A stretch of 64,000 nt of DNA from Imbroritus primus (GTDB lineage Bacteria > Pseudomonadota > Gammaproteobacteria > Burkholderiales > Burkholderiaceae): NCBI RefSeq assembly GCF_964332355.1, contig NZ_OZ201293.1, forward strand, positions 620,001 to 684,000, read 5' to 3'. Position 1 is the first letter of the stretch; each line of letters begins with the position of its first letter. This document shows positions 46,229 through 55,442 of this stretch, piece by piece. Made by a program: the position numbers and the translations under genes. The notes under the pieces were generated by a model that was not told where the DNA came from, made no database searches, and saw only the letters and a program-made list of their open reading frames with translations.

Positions 46229-48585
46229 AGCTGACGCTGCCCGCCGGTACCAGATTTTGGCGACCAATGCCTGACCGTTCTGCAATCGATGTTGCGGCTT
46301 TCGATGCATTCCATCTGGGTAACAGAAGGGTCCCGTGCGTTCTAATTTTCACGGAGAATGTAAACGCAACCTATTTCATCAGTTTCGAAATACCACTGCT
46401 GCCCTTGTATGAGCAAGGAACAGTAAATTTCGCAACGCTTTCCCAGCAGAAGATCAAAGCAATACCAGGCAAGGATCGCCACGCCTTTCTGGGCAAGGTG
46501 CTCGCGGCCGTGCGGCCTGATGCTGTCATCATGACACGCTACGGCGAGCCATATGGCCAGCAGATTATGGCGTTTTTTCAGGAAGCGGGCGTTCCCGTTA
46601 TTTATCACATTGATGATGACCTGCTCGATATACCTCCCTCCTTGGGTAAGGAGATATCAGCGCGGCAGGGAGCGGAAGCGATAGTGGCTACTCGCCGTGC
46701 CCTCATCAGTAAGGCGGATCTTGTATACGCGTCGACCGCTGAATTGCACGCGCAACTGGCTCAAAAAATTCCGGAAGCAAACGTCTTGCATGGAGCCATA
46801 TACACATCGTATATGGGCGATTTCCTGTCATCGGTCGAACGACCGTCTCAGCGAAACGTCATCGGATATATGGGATCCAAAGGACACGGAGAAGATCTGG
46901 CTCTCGTCGTGCCAGCTCTCGTTCGTGTTATGGAAGAGCATCCGGATCTTCAATTCGAGCTTTTTGGCACGATTCAGATGCCTGCCGAACTTGAACGCTT
47001 CGGTAGTCGCATCTCGACACACCGGGTTCAGGTTTCCTACCGCGAGTTCCTTCAAACGTTGAAAGGGCTTGGCTGGAAATTTGGTCTGGCGCCGTTGGTG
47101 GATGAGCCATTCAATCGTTGCAAGGCACCCACCAAGCTTATCGAGTACACCGCGAGCGGTATTCCCGTTCTTGCTTCTGACATGGTTGTTTATAACAAGG
47201 CTGTGCCACCTGATGCCGCGACCTTTGTATCAGACGATGCTTGGTACCAGGCAATGACGAAGGCGTTGTCAGATACGAGCGGCTTGGTGGAGCAGCAATG
47301 CAGAGCTCACGAATATTGTGCGAAGCGATTTAGCCTGCATGCTCTTCAAGCTCAGATAGGCGAAGCGCTCCGCCACGTTGGGGTACCGTCCAAAATGAAA
47401 CTGTTATTTCATCGCGAGAAAGCCATCGCTCTCTCGCGAGCTGTGATTGGCCGCATATTTGGCTATGCGTCTCCACATGTGTCAATGAACCGAGAAGGGG
47501 CGCGGACACGGGTATTGTTTGTGGCAAATGACTTTATTCCGACACTTCAGTTGAGTTTTATCAAGCCCCTTCGTTCTCTGGTGGAAAGCGGTGAAATGGC
47601 CATTGACGTTTTGTCAGAACGTCAGATGAGTAACGTTTTCGGGCGAAAACGTAGAGGTTGGGTGGCCCTACAGTGGGTTCTGAGCCGAGTGCGACGCTTC
47701 AATCCAACAGTGGTGGTGTTTTGCCGTTACAGCGGACCACATGCCAATGCATTGCGTGACTACGCGTCAGAAAATGGCATTCCAGTGGTCTATCATATCG
47801 ACGATGACTTATTGAACGTGCCCGAGGAATTAGGCGAAGAGAAATTCGCGTATCACAATCAACCCCACAGGCTTGAGGCTGTCCGATATCTGCTTGCGGA
47901 AAGTGATCTCGTCTATTTTTCGACTGAAAAACTGCGTGCACGCATGCAGCGGCATTGTGCGAATAGCCAAACCTATGCCGGCGATATTTATTGCTCTGGT
48001 GAGGTGGTGGAGCGCGCAGAATCAAGAAAAGCGACTAAAGTGGGGTACATGGGGTTCGACCACGCGCACGATTTCGAAATTGCTTTACCAGCAATCATAG
48101 AAATGCTGGACACCTATCCTTCGGTCAGTTTTGAGCTTTTTGGTTCGATTCCATTGCCAGAAGAGCTTCGTCGTTTTGGCGCACGGGTCGGAGTCATACC
48201 ACCGGTAAGAGGCTATGGCGAATTCATGAAACGCCTCGCATCGCTTAAATGGGATATCGGAATCTGCCCGCTTGAAAAATCCGAATTCAATGGCGTTAAA
48301 GCTAATACCAAATGGGTTGAATATACCGCCGCTGGTGCAGCCGTTATTGCAAGTAGCGGCACGGTTTACGACGATTGCTGCGCCAGTGGTTGCGGAGTGC
48401 TTGTCGAGCATTCATCTGAATGGGCCGGGGCTCTCTCTCATCTCATTGAGAGCGATCAAGAAAGATATGAAATGGTACGAGCCGCTCAACGTAAACTCGA
48501 AAATGAATATTCGGTATCAAAGTTGCGTGAACAAGTAACCCGGGTCCTTGAGCGGGCAGTGCATTCACGTCGATTGCCTACATGA
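46225..48585 (+). CDS. Glycosyltransferase with two tandem homologous modules
   Basis: A 786-residue protein built of two similar GT-B-like halves. The first (about 35-380) has VPVIYHIDDDLLDIPPSLG, YMGSKGHGEDL, FELFGTIQMPAELERFG and APTKLIEYTASGIPV; the second (about 430-775) repeats these as IPVVYHIDDDLLNVPEELG, YMGFDHAHDF, FELFGSIPLPEELRRFG and NTKWVEYTAAGAAV. So it probably adds two residues or works as a fused dimer. Base composition falls from about residue 40 onwards, clearly more A/T than the flanking genes, suggesting transfer. Specific sugars unknown. Confidence 0.82.
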   Translation: MKLTLPAGTRFWRPMPDRSAIDVAAFDAFHLGNRRVPCVLIFTENVNATYFISFEIPLLPLYEQGTVNFATLSQQKIKAIPGKDRHAFLGKVLAAVRPDAVIMTRYGEPYGQQIMAFFQEAGVPVIYHIDDDLLDIPPSLGKEISARQGAEAIVATRRALISKADLVYASTAELHAQLAQKIPEANVLHGAIYTSYMGDFLSSVERPSQRNVIGYMGSKGHGEDLALVVPALVRVMEEHPDLQFELFGTIQMPAELERFGSRISTHRVQVSYREFLQTLKGLGWKFGLAPLVDEPFNRCKAPTKLIEYTASGIPVLASDMVVYNKAVPPDAATFVSDDAWYQAMTKALSDTSGLVEQQCRAHEYCAKRFSLHALQAQIGEALRHVGVPSKMKLLFHREKAIALSRAVIGRIFGYASPHVSMNREGARTRVLFVANDFIPTLQLSFIKPLRSLVESGEMAIDVLSERQMSNVFGRKRRGWVALQWVLSRVRRFNPTVVVFCRYSGPHANALRDYASENGIPVVYHIDDDLLNVPEELGEEKFAYHNQPHRLEAVRYLLAESDLVYFSTEKLRARMQRHCANSQTYAGDIYCSGEVVERAESRKATKVGYMGFDHAHDFEIALPAIIEMLDTYPSVSFELFGSIPLPEELRRFGARVGVIPPVRGYGEFMKRLASLKWDIGICPLEKSEFNGVKANTKWVEYTAAGAAVIASSGTVYDDCCASGCGVLVEHSSEWAGALSHLIESDQERYEMVRAAQRKLENEYSVSKLREQVTRVLERAVHSRRLPT

Positions 48586-48848
48586 ATTCGCCCTCGTTTC
48601 TACAGGTGCTGGCGGATCGTCATGCTCAATGTTTTTCCGGGGTGGGAGTATCTTCGCCCACTCCGACTATGAGTAGAATATCGTCCCGCACTTCACAGCT
48701 CATGAGCAGGGCGGCTGGTATGATTCGTCCGTCGTCGGCTGACCTGCCGCCGCGGTGTTGGCGAGCTACTGTGGCCTGAATGCGTGAGTGAAGTTTTTTA
48801 GTAGCAGCTTGTCATTGCCGTTGGTTCTGTCATCAAAAAGGAACAGAA
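48586..48848 (+). pseudogene. Non-coding gap with possible decayed gene fragment
   Basis: In the frame of position 48653 the translation FAHSDYE, stop, NIVPHFTAHEQGGWYDSSVVG, stop, PAAVLASYCGLNA has a protein-like composition interrupted by two stops, which looks like a degraded coding remnant. No family was recognised and it could be chance. The last bases hold the SD AAAAAGGAA for the next gene. Confidence 0.3.
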
Positions 48849-49664
48849 ATGACCCCCGCCGAAATTGAACGCCGCCTTGCCGAACTGTCGCCGGAAACGC
48901 CTTGGGCCCACTTGTTTGAATTTGCCCCTGGGGTGTTCAGCGTGACCCCCGAAAACGAGAAATTCTTCAAGAAAGCAACAGGCCTCAAGCGTGTTGGCGA
49001 CGTGCTGCTGCAGATCGCGGAAATGCAGGTGCATGGCCATTCGCTCGCCGACAAGCGCGTGCTCGATCTGGCATGCGGCGAAGGCGGCCACTCGGTGCAG
49101 TTCGCGGAAAAAGGCGCCCAGGTGGTCGGTGTCGAAGGACGTTCGCTCTATATGGAGCGTGCGCGTTTCGCCGCGGAAGCCATGGGCCAGCCGCATATCA
49201 AATTCATCCAGGGTGATGTCCGCAAGCTCGATCCGCAATTGGGCAAGTTCGACGTCGTGGTCTTCTCGGGGATCCTGCATCACCTCGGCATCGAGGATTT
49301 TGACGGCATGATCGCCGAACTCGGCCGCCTGACCGAGGACATGCTGCTGATCTACACGCACGTCGGCTCGGATCTGGCGGTCAAGAACCATCGCCTGCAG
49401 GGGCCGCAGTTCACCCCGGCCGGCCGGGAAGGCTATCTGTTCCGCGAACACAAGGACGATGCGACCGCCGAGCAGCGCGAGCAGCAGGTGCGCGCGTCGC
49501 TGGACAACACATTTTCGTTCTGGGCCAAGGAAGAAGTGCTGATCGATGCGCTCAGGTCTGCCGGATTCCCGCTGATTCTCAAGGTGCTGACGCCGCATCC
49601 GTTCGGCTGGGAAAACGCCTCCTACCGTCCTATTCTGGTCGCAAAAAAAGAACGCGCTAGCTGA
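48849..49664 (+). CDS. Class I SAM-dependent methyltransferase
   Basis: A 271-residue methyltransferase. The SAM motif I VLDLACGEGGHSVQFAEKGAQVVGVEG is at about 71-97, QGDVRKL gives motif II and FDVVVFSGILHHL motif IV/post-IV. The C-terminal part has TFSFWAKEEVLIDAL. Possible role: methylation of an O-antigen sugar, perhaps at the non-reducing end. Strong SD (AAAAAGGAACAG) precedes the ATG. Confidence 0.88.
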   Translation: MTPAEIERRLAELSPETPWAHLFEFAPGVFSVTPENEKFFKKATGLKRVGDVLLQIAEMQVHGHSLADKRVLDLACGEGGHSVQFAEKGAQVVGVEGRSLYMERARFAAEAMGQPHIKFIQGDVRKLDPQLGKFDVVVFSGILHHLGIEDFDGMIAELGRLTEDMLLIYTHVGSDLAVKNHRLQGPQFTPAGREGYLFREHKDDATAEQREQQVRASLDNTFSFWAKEEVLIDALRSAGFPLILKVLTPHPFGWENASYRPILVAKKERAS

Positions 49665-49675
49665 GATCGCCCCTC

Positions 49676-51076
49676 GTGTTATTCAATACCTTTGTTTTTG
49701 CCGGCCTGTTCCTGCCGCTGACGCTGCTCCTTTTCTGGGGAGCCCCGTCGCCGCGGGCAAAGCGCATCGTCTTGCTCGTGAGCAGCTTGTTCTTCTACAG
49801 CTACTGGCTTCCCAGCTATCTGCTGTTGCTGGTGGGGTTTGTGGCAATTGCATGGTATTGCGCGATCCAGGCGGACCGGACACGCTCGGCCTGGCCGGTG
49901 TGGGTGGCCAGCATCCTGCTGCTGGGAAGTCTGGCGTACTACAAGTACGCCAGCTTTCTTGCGCATGTCGCGGTCGATGTCGGGCTTGCGGACAGCGGAT
50001 TCCGGGTCCACCAGCTTGCCTTGCCGCTTGGCATCAGTTTCATCGTGTTCCAGGCCCTGGGCTACGTAGTGGACGTTTACCGACGTGAATTCCCGGCCGA
50101 GAAGCGATTCAGTGTCGTGCTGCTATTCAAGGGCTTTTTTCCTCAGCTGATTGCGGGGCCGATCTGCCGCGCCCATGAACTGATGCCGCAGCTGAAAGGC
50201 AACTTCCAGTTCCGGCTGGATCAGTTCACCTCCGGGCTGGCGATATTTGCCCTCGGCCTGTTCCTGAAAGAATTTTTTGCCGACGGCTTGGCGCCGCTCG
50301 TCGACCAGCTCTATGCACGCCAGGATGTCTACTCGTTCCAGCACGCCTGGGCCGCATCCATTGGCTTTGGCGGCCAGATCTACGCGGACTTCTGGGGTTA
50401 CTCCACGATGGCGGTCGGGCTGGCACGCATGTTCGCCATCGATATTCCGGTCAACTTCAACCTGCCGTATCTCTCAACTTCGCTTCGGGAGTTCTGGCGG
50501 CGGTGGCACATTACGCTGTCGCAATGGCTGCGCGATTACCTGTACAAACCACTGGGCGGTTCGCGCCACGGCAAGGCACGCACCATTTTCGCGCTGATGG
50601 CGACGATGCTGCTGGGCGGGATCTGGCACGGCGCCAACTACACGTTCATTGTCTGGGGCGCGATTCATGGCGCGGCCCAGGTGCTGGAGCATCTGCTGGG
50701 CCGCAGGCAGGTCAGGACCTCGCATAAGGGATGGTCGGTCACGGCCGTCTTCGGCTGGATCTATACCTTCCTCGTCGTATTCGTCGCCTGGGTGTTTTTT
50801 CGGGCGGTTGACATACATCAGGCAACGCAGATCGTTTCCGCGATGTTCCAGCCGGCCGTCTTCAGCGTCCGGGCCCTACCGGCCGAGATCAAGCAGATCG
50901 CCTTCCTTGTGGTGACGCTGGCGTTGCTGCAGATTCCCATTGAATGGCTGCTAGCCCGTTTGCGTCGTGAGCGCCTCGCGCCCCACGTCGCCGTCGGGAT
51001 CGCATTCTGGGCGATCATCGCTGCCGTGATACTTGGCGCGCCGATCGCCGTGCCATTTATTTATTTCCAGTTCTGA
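49676..51076 (+). CDS. MBOAT family membrane O-acyltransferase (AlgI-like)
   Basis: A 466-residue polytopic protein that moves acyl (normally acetyl) groups across the inner membrane to a periplasmic acceptor. The N-terminus LFNTFVFAGLFLPLTLLLF and PQLIAGPI are typical, REFWRRWHITLSQWLRDYLY contains the conserved box and the candidate catalytic His318 is in GGIWHGANYTFIVWG, with a second His at 331. Coupled with the SGNH gene after 2 bp. Starts with GTG. Confidence 0.92.
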   Translation: MLFNTFVFAGLFLPLTLLLFWGAPSPRAKRIVLLVSSLFFYSYWLPSYLLLLVGFVAIAWYCAIQADRTRSAWPVWVASILLLGSLAYYKYASFLAHVAVDVGLADSGFRVHQLALPLGISFIVFQALGYVVDVYRREFPAEKRFSVVLLFKGFFPQLIAGPICRAHELMPQLKGNFQFRLDQFTSGLAIFALGLFLKEFFADGLAPLVDQLYARQDVYSFQHAWAASIGFGGQIYADFWGYSTMAVGLARMFAIDIPVNFNLPYLSTSLREFWRRWHITLSQWLRDYLYKPLGGSRHGKARTIFALMATMLLGGIWHGANYTFIVWGAIHGAAQVLEHLLGRRQVRTSHKGWSVTAVFGWIYTFLVVFVAWVFFRAVDIHQATQIVSAMFQPAVFSVRALPAEIKQIAFLVVTLALLQIPIEWLLARLRRERLAPHVAVGIAFWAIIAAVILGAPIAVPFIYFQF

Positions 51077-51078
51077 CG

Positions 51079-52182
51079 ATGCGCAAAATCATCCTGACCC
51101 TGATCGCGTGCGTGGTCATCCTGCTTGCCATCGAGGTAACGCTGAGGTCCGTCCTGTTTCGCCATGTGTCGTATTCGAACAGCGAGAGCATCGACCGGCA
51201 ACTCAAGGAGCGCAATGCACGCTCGGACTGGAACATCCTGTTTGTCGGCGATAGCGAGACCAGGTGGGGCATCAATCCGGAAGTCATCGATGCGGAGCTT
51301 GCCGCCAGTGGCCTGCGGATGCATGCCTTCAATCATGCATTCGATGGTTTCGGCGCCTCGTGGTGGCCCGCCTTGCTGCCAAAGCTGCTGGCCGAGCCAG
51401 CGCTGAAGAATGTGAAGTATGTCGCGGTCGGTGTGCAGATGATCGATGTCCATCGCCGGATCCGTGATTCCGGGGAAGACTGCGGCGCCCTGCAGAAGCC
51501 GGTGTTGACGTCGCCTTTTGCCAAGGATCTGGGTGTCGACGGACTATGCCGCGATCAGTCCTGGGATGGCCGGCTTGGCAAGGAAGTATTCGGTGCACTG
51601 TGGACTGTCAGGCATGCGCCTTCCGTTCGTGCGCTGATCCTGCCCAGTTTTCGGCAGACGTCGCATGAACTCCGCTTCAATTCGCGCAAGAGCGGTGAAT
51701 CGGTGCGGGGCTTCGAGCCACATCGCAGCATCGCGCAGGACAAAGACTCCTTCGAAAGCGAATTCGCGCGCTGGAAGGCACAGTACAACCCGGAGCGTGA
51801 TTTCGGACCGCTGCCTGAAGCTGCCTGGATCAAGCTGACCGCGTCAGGTGAGTTCTTCGATCAGCTGAACGAGGTCGTGCGCAAACAGGGGCGCTCCCTG
51901 GTCCTGTTCGCTTTGCCGACCAATCCCCTGGTGATCGATACATTCGGCCGCCGCGATGACTATCGCAGGAACTCGGCACTGCTCGCCGCATGGGCGCAGC
52001 AAAGAGGCGTCATATTCCTTGACGCTGGTATCCGGGATGTGCCCAATCCGGATAATTATTTCAGCGACATGCGTCATCTCAGCGGCGAGGGTGCCTTGCA
52101 TTATTCGCAGTGGCTGGGCAAGGCGCTGGCAGCACGGTTGCACGAAAATCGCCAGGCGGCGCCGGAGGCAGTGCGTCGCTAG
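51079..52182 (+). CDS. SGNH-hydrolase-like periplasmic protein, MBOAT partner
   Basis: A 367-residue protein with an N-terminal signal anchor (3-20). Catalytic features of the SGNH/AlgX-AlgJ superfamily are GDSE (Gly57-Asp58-Ser59) and DMRH (Asp330 and His333). In alginate and related polymers such proteins transfer acetate from the MBOAT onto the sugar. The adjacency with MBOAT suggests O-acetylation of the O-antigen or lipid-linked intermediate. Not recognised as any named protein. Confidence 0.8.
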   Translation: MRKIILTLIACVVILLAIEVTLRSVLFRHVSYSNSESIDRQLKERNARSDWNILFVGDSETRWGINPEVIDAELAASGLRMHAFNHAFDGFGASWWPALLPKLLAEPALKNVKYVAVGVQMIDVHRRIRDSGEDCGALQKPVLTSPFAKDLGVDGLCRDQSWDGRLGKEVFGALWTVRHAPSVRALILPSFRQTSHELRFNSRKSGESVRGFEPHRSIAQDKDSFESEFARWKAQYNPERDFGPLPEAAWIKLTASGEFFDQLNEVVRKQGRSLVLFALPTNPLVIDTFGRRDDYRRNSALLAAWAQQRGVIFLDAGIRDVPNPDNYFSDMRHLSGEGALHYSQWLGKALAARLHENRQAAPEAVRR

Positions 52183-52406
52183 GTTCGATGTGCCAGGCCT
52201 TTGCTGGCGTGTACGTGCTGCCGCGAACCACGGCGTGGATGGCCGCGGGCTTTGACGGTATGGAGCTCGGATGTGGCCCATTCGCCAGGCACAGCCACAC
52301 GCGGGAAGCAGCGCCGATGGACAGCCACCAGAAAGACGTGAATTGAACTGCAACACGATTGAAAGAAGCAACGACAGCGTCGCCCGGACAGTGGCGGCTG
52401 AATGAC
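52183..52406. other. Intergenic stretch in the O-antigen locus
   Basis: 224 bp without a convincing gene. An open frame from ATG 52188 to 52346 gives 52 residues with no recognised domain. The segment may be a remnant of rearrangement; no promoter or terminator is apparent. Confidence 0.4.
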
Positions 52407-53306
52407 ATGATGACGAATATGAACCTAGCCCCTGCCCGGCCACTTTGCTTTGCGACCTTCCATGCGGATGTCGGGGCAGGTGACTCAAAAGAAGGGCCGC
52501 ACCCCAAGGCGAACCTGCATAACCTGCGCTATGTGCGCAATATCGAGCTGCTGTTCAAGTCGGTTGGCGTGTTTCATCCGGGTTCGACGCTGTGCCTGCT
52601 GACCTCGGCCAGGACCGATCTCTCGGCACTGAAGATGGATTATCGGCGCCTGGACTCCGAAATCGATCCCAAGGCCCTGATGCTCAGCCGCTCGCTTGCA
52701 CAGCAGGACATGGTGGATCACGACGATTTCAGCCTGCCGATCGTCCTGATCGATTCGGATATCCTGATGAACGGCAGCCTCGAGCCCGTGTTCGAACAGG
52801 ATTTCGACGTCGCGCTGACGTGGCGTGCGAGTGTCAACATGCCGATCAACGGCGGCTTGCTGATCCTGAACAATCGCCGCCCGGAGGTGGCACGGAAATT
52901 CTTTGACGATTTTGTCGCGATCTATCGCGAGAAATACATGGACGGTGCCGGCTGGTATGGCGACCAGCTCGCTCTGCGCGATCTCTGCGGCATGACTTAC
53001 CGGGAAATGCGGGAGCACAAGCTGGTCGAGGTCAATGGCTGCAAGATCCTGTTCCTGCCGTGCGATCAGTACAACTTCTCGCCAGAGGACAGTTTCGCGG
53101 CCGTGACGAGCCCGATTCGCCGGGCCGTAGTACTGCATTTCAAGGGCTACCGCAAGCGCTTCATGCAGGCCTACTGGGTGGCGCATCTACAGGTTCGCGA
53201 GCGCAGCACGCTGCTGCGGCGGGTGCGTGCGTACCTGATGCGGAAATCGCTGGCATGGAAAGCAGCCCGTGAAGCGCCTGTGGTAACGAAAGATGAGGAT
53301 GAGTGA
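52407..53306 (+). CDS. Glycosyltransferase-like protein (GT-A type)
   Basis: A 299-residue protein. LPIVLIDSDILMNGSLEPVF contains a DxD-like acidic metal site (Asp-Ser-Asp); NGGLLILNN and AGWYGDQLALRDLC follow as in nucleotide-diphospho-sugar transferases, and VLHFKGYRKRFM resembles the terminal His motif of GT8-like enzymes. The C-terminal tail is Arg/Lys-rich. Specificity unknown. Start is uncertain: ATG 52407 is used; an upstream TTG at 52359 is in frame. Ends directly before the ABC permease (TGAATG). Confidence 0.75.
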   Translation: MMTNMNLAPARPLCFATFHADVGAGDSKEGPHPKANLHNLRYVRNIELLFKSVGVFHPGSTLCLLTSARTDLSALKMDYRRLDSEIDPKALMLSRSLAQQDMVDHDDFSLPIVLIDSDILMNGSLEPVFEQDFDVALTWRASVNMPINGGLLILNNRRPEVARKFFDDFVAIYREKYMDGAGWYGDQLALRDLCGMTYREMREHKLVEVNGCKILFLPCDQYNFSPEDSFAAVTSPIRRAVVLHFKGYRKRFMQAYWVAHLQVRERSTLLRRVRAYLMRKSLAWKAAREAPVVTKDEDE

Positions 53307-54128
53307 ATGAGCGGTTACACATACGGACAGGAAAGCTCGCGCCTCGGCAGCGTGGCCGGCGTTCTGCTGCTGTCCCTGCGCCTCTTCCGGCGCACCATCG
53401 GTGCCAAGTACCGCAAGTCGTTTCTCGGCTATTTCTGGATGGTGTTTCCGGCACTCCTGATCACTGGCGGCGTGTCGATGGCGAGCCGCGCTGGCATCAT
53501 CAATCCGGGACAGATCGATTTGCCGTATCCCCTGTATGTCCTGATGGGCACGCTCGTGTGGCAGGTGTTTGCCGAGGGCGTCGAGATCCCCTACCAGGCA
53601 TTCGAAGGCGCGCGCTCGTATCTGACGCGTGTCAATTTCCCGCGTACGGCGATCATCCTGGCACAGTCGTATGAATCCCTGATCACCACGCTGGTACGGG
53701 TGATCGTCGTGCTGATCATGATTGCCGCTTTCCACAAGCTGACGGTGATCGGCACGGCGCTCATCATCGGCGGGTTTTTCCTCGCCGCTTTTCTGGGGAT
53801 CGGCATCGGCGCGATCTTGGCTCCCTTCATGCTGCTGTTTTCCGACCTGCACAATACGGTCAAACTGATCCTGAGCTACGGGCTGTTCCTGACTCCGGCG
53901 CTGTACTCGCCCAAGGCTGGCGAGCTCTTCTCCACGATCGTCAACGCCAATCCGGTGTCTCCGCTGATGCATGGGGTGCGCGATGCCGCCGCCTCCGGCA
54001 TGCTCGGCTCGCCCATCTCGTTCTGCGTCGTGGCCGTGGCGGCCGTGGTGCTCGTGCTGGCCGGACTTGCACTGCTGCGGATGTCGTCGCCGATCCTGAT
54101 CGAACGCATGCTGATCGGAGGCCGATGA
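53307..54128 (+). CDS. wzm: ABC transporter permease for O-antigen export
   Basis: A 273-residue permease of the ABC-2 type polysaccharide exporter family. The amphipathic N-terminal YRKSFLGYFWMVFPALLI and six helices are present. With the next gene it would flip the undecaprenyl-linked O-polysaccharide to the periplasmic face. Overlaps the ATPase start by one codon. Confidence 0.92.
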   Translation: MSGYTYGQESSRLGSVAGVLLLSLRLFRRTIGAKYRKSFLGYFWMVFPALLITGGVSMASRAGIINPGQIDLPYPLYVLMGTLVWQVFAEGVEIPYQAFEGARSYLTRVNFPRTAIILAQSYESLITTLVRVIVVLIMIAAFHKLTVIGTALIIGGFFLAAFLGIGIGAILAPFMLLFSDLHNTVKLILSYGLFLTPALYSPKAGELFSTIVNANPVSPLMHGVRDAAASGMLGSPISFCVVAVAAVVLVLAGLALLRMSSPILIERMLIGGR

Positions 54129-55441
54129 TGACGGATTCCAAACAGTATTGTGTTTCGGTACGCAACGTTTCCAAGAAATTTGCCCGCTCGCTCAAGCGCT
54201 CTTTCGTTTATGGCGCGCGCGATATCGGCGGAGCGCTGCTTGGCCGCGCGCCTTCCACCAAGCTGCGGACCAGCGAGTTCTGGGCGATCCGGGATGTATC
54301 GTTCGATCTCGAGCCGGGGAAATCGATCGGCATCGTCGGCTTGAACGGCAGCGGCAAGACGACGCTGCTGCGCATGGTCAGCGGAATTCTCAAGCCGACG
54401 GCGGGCGAAATCGCCATCCACGGCCGGATCGCCCCCATGCTGGCACTGGGCGCGGGTTTCAAGCCCGTGCTGTCGGGCCGCGAGAACATCTTCCTGAACA
54501 TGTCCATCCTTGGCGTGCCGCATCAGGAAATCGTCAAGCGCTTGGACAGCGTGATCGACTTCGCTGAAATCTGGGATGCCATCGATGCGCCGCTGGGTAC
54601 CTACAGTTCGGGCATGCTGGCGCGCCTGGGGTTCTCCTGCGCCATCCATACGAATCCCTCGATCCTCGTCGTGGACGAGGTGCTTTCCGTTGGCGATGCC
54701 AAGTTCCGCGCCAAGTGCCGCAACCACCTCAACCAGCTGCGCAAGCAGGGCACGTCGATGCTGCTCGTCTCGCACAGCGCGGTGCTGGTGGAAACACTGT
54801 CCGATGAATGCATCTACCTCAAGAGCGGTGTCGTCACCGCGCGTGGTGCGCCGGCCGAGGTGCTCAAGGCGTATGAGGCGGACGGGCTGAAGATTGCGCT
54901 GGAAAACAACCAGCGCGCCGCAAACCGGCTGGCGGAGCGCGGCGAATCGTCGGCGCCGGAACAGATCCGGATCAAGCACGTCGGCCTGGGAATCAACGGG
55001 GCCGAGGATGCCGGCTATTGGGTATCGGGCAAGCCGGGACGTATGTCCGTGTCGCTGGAGTCGCCGGTTGCCAGCGAAGAGCTCAGCGTCAACCTGATGA
55101 TCTTTGACCTGACGTACCAACAGGGCGAGACCGTCCAGTTCCTCATGAGCGCCAAGGATATCGGCTGGGTACGCGCCGATGCCGGCGACTCGCGGTTCGT
55201 ACTGGAACTGGATGCCGTCGGCCTGCGCCCCGGGACCTATCGCATCAAGATGAGCCTGACGCAGGGCAAGATGCATGACATTCTGGATGTCGTCGACAAC
55301 TTCAAGCTGGTGGTCCGGGATGGCGGCCTGACGTCGAATGCGCTCTATTATCAGCCGCGCAACTGGGCGCTGGTCGATGCAGCCGTGACGCAGCCGCCCG
55401 ATCCCGTGGTGGAAGAAATCGTGCAGGAAGAGGATTTCTGA
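54128..55441 (+). CDS. wzt: ABC transporter ATPase with C-terminal carbohydrate-binding-type domain
   Basis: A 437-residue ATPase. Walker A GLNGSGKTT (71-79), YSSGMLARLGFS signature and VDEVLSVGD Walker B are seen. The ATPase ends near residue 240; the extra 190 residues (from about 275) match Wzt-C, with SVNLMIFDLTYQQGE and PGTYRIKMSL. Wzt-C domains recognise the terminal modification of the polysaccharide before export. ATG 54128 is selected over ATG 54125 because GGAGG sits 6 bp upstream. Confidence 0.92.
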   Translation: MTDSKQYCVSVRNVSKKFARSLKRSFVYGARDIGGALLGRAPSTKLRTSEFWAIRDVSFDLEPGKSIGIVGLNGSGKTTLLRMVSGILKPTAGEIAIHGRIAPMLALGAGFKPVLSGRENIFLNMSILGVPHQEIVKRLDSVIDFAEIWDAIDAPLGTYSSGMLARLGFSCAIHTNPSILVVDEVLSVGDAKFRAKCRNHLNQLRKQGTSMLLVSHSAVLVETLSDECIYLKSGVVTARGAPAEVLKAYEADGLKIALENNQRAANRLAERGESSAPEQIRIKHVGLGINGAEDAGYWVSGKPGRMSVSLESPVASEELSVNLMIFDLTYQQGETVQFLMSAKDIGWVRADAGDSRFVLELDAVGLRPGTYRIKMSLTQGKMHDILDVVDNFKLVVRDGGLTSNALYYQPRNWALVDAAVTQPPDPVVEEIVQEEDF

Positions 55442-55442
55442 T

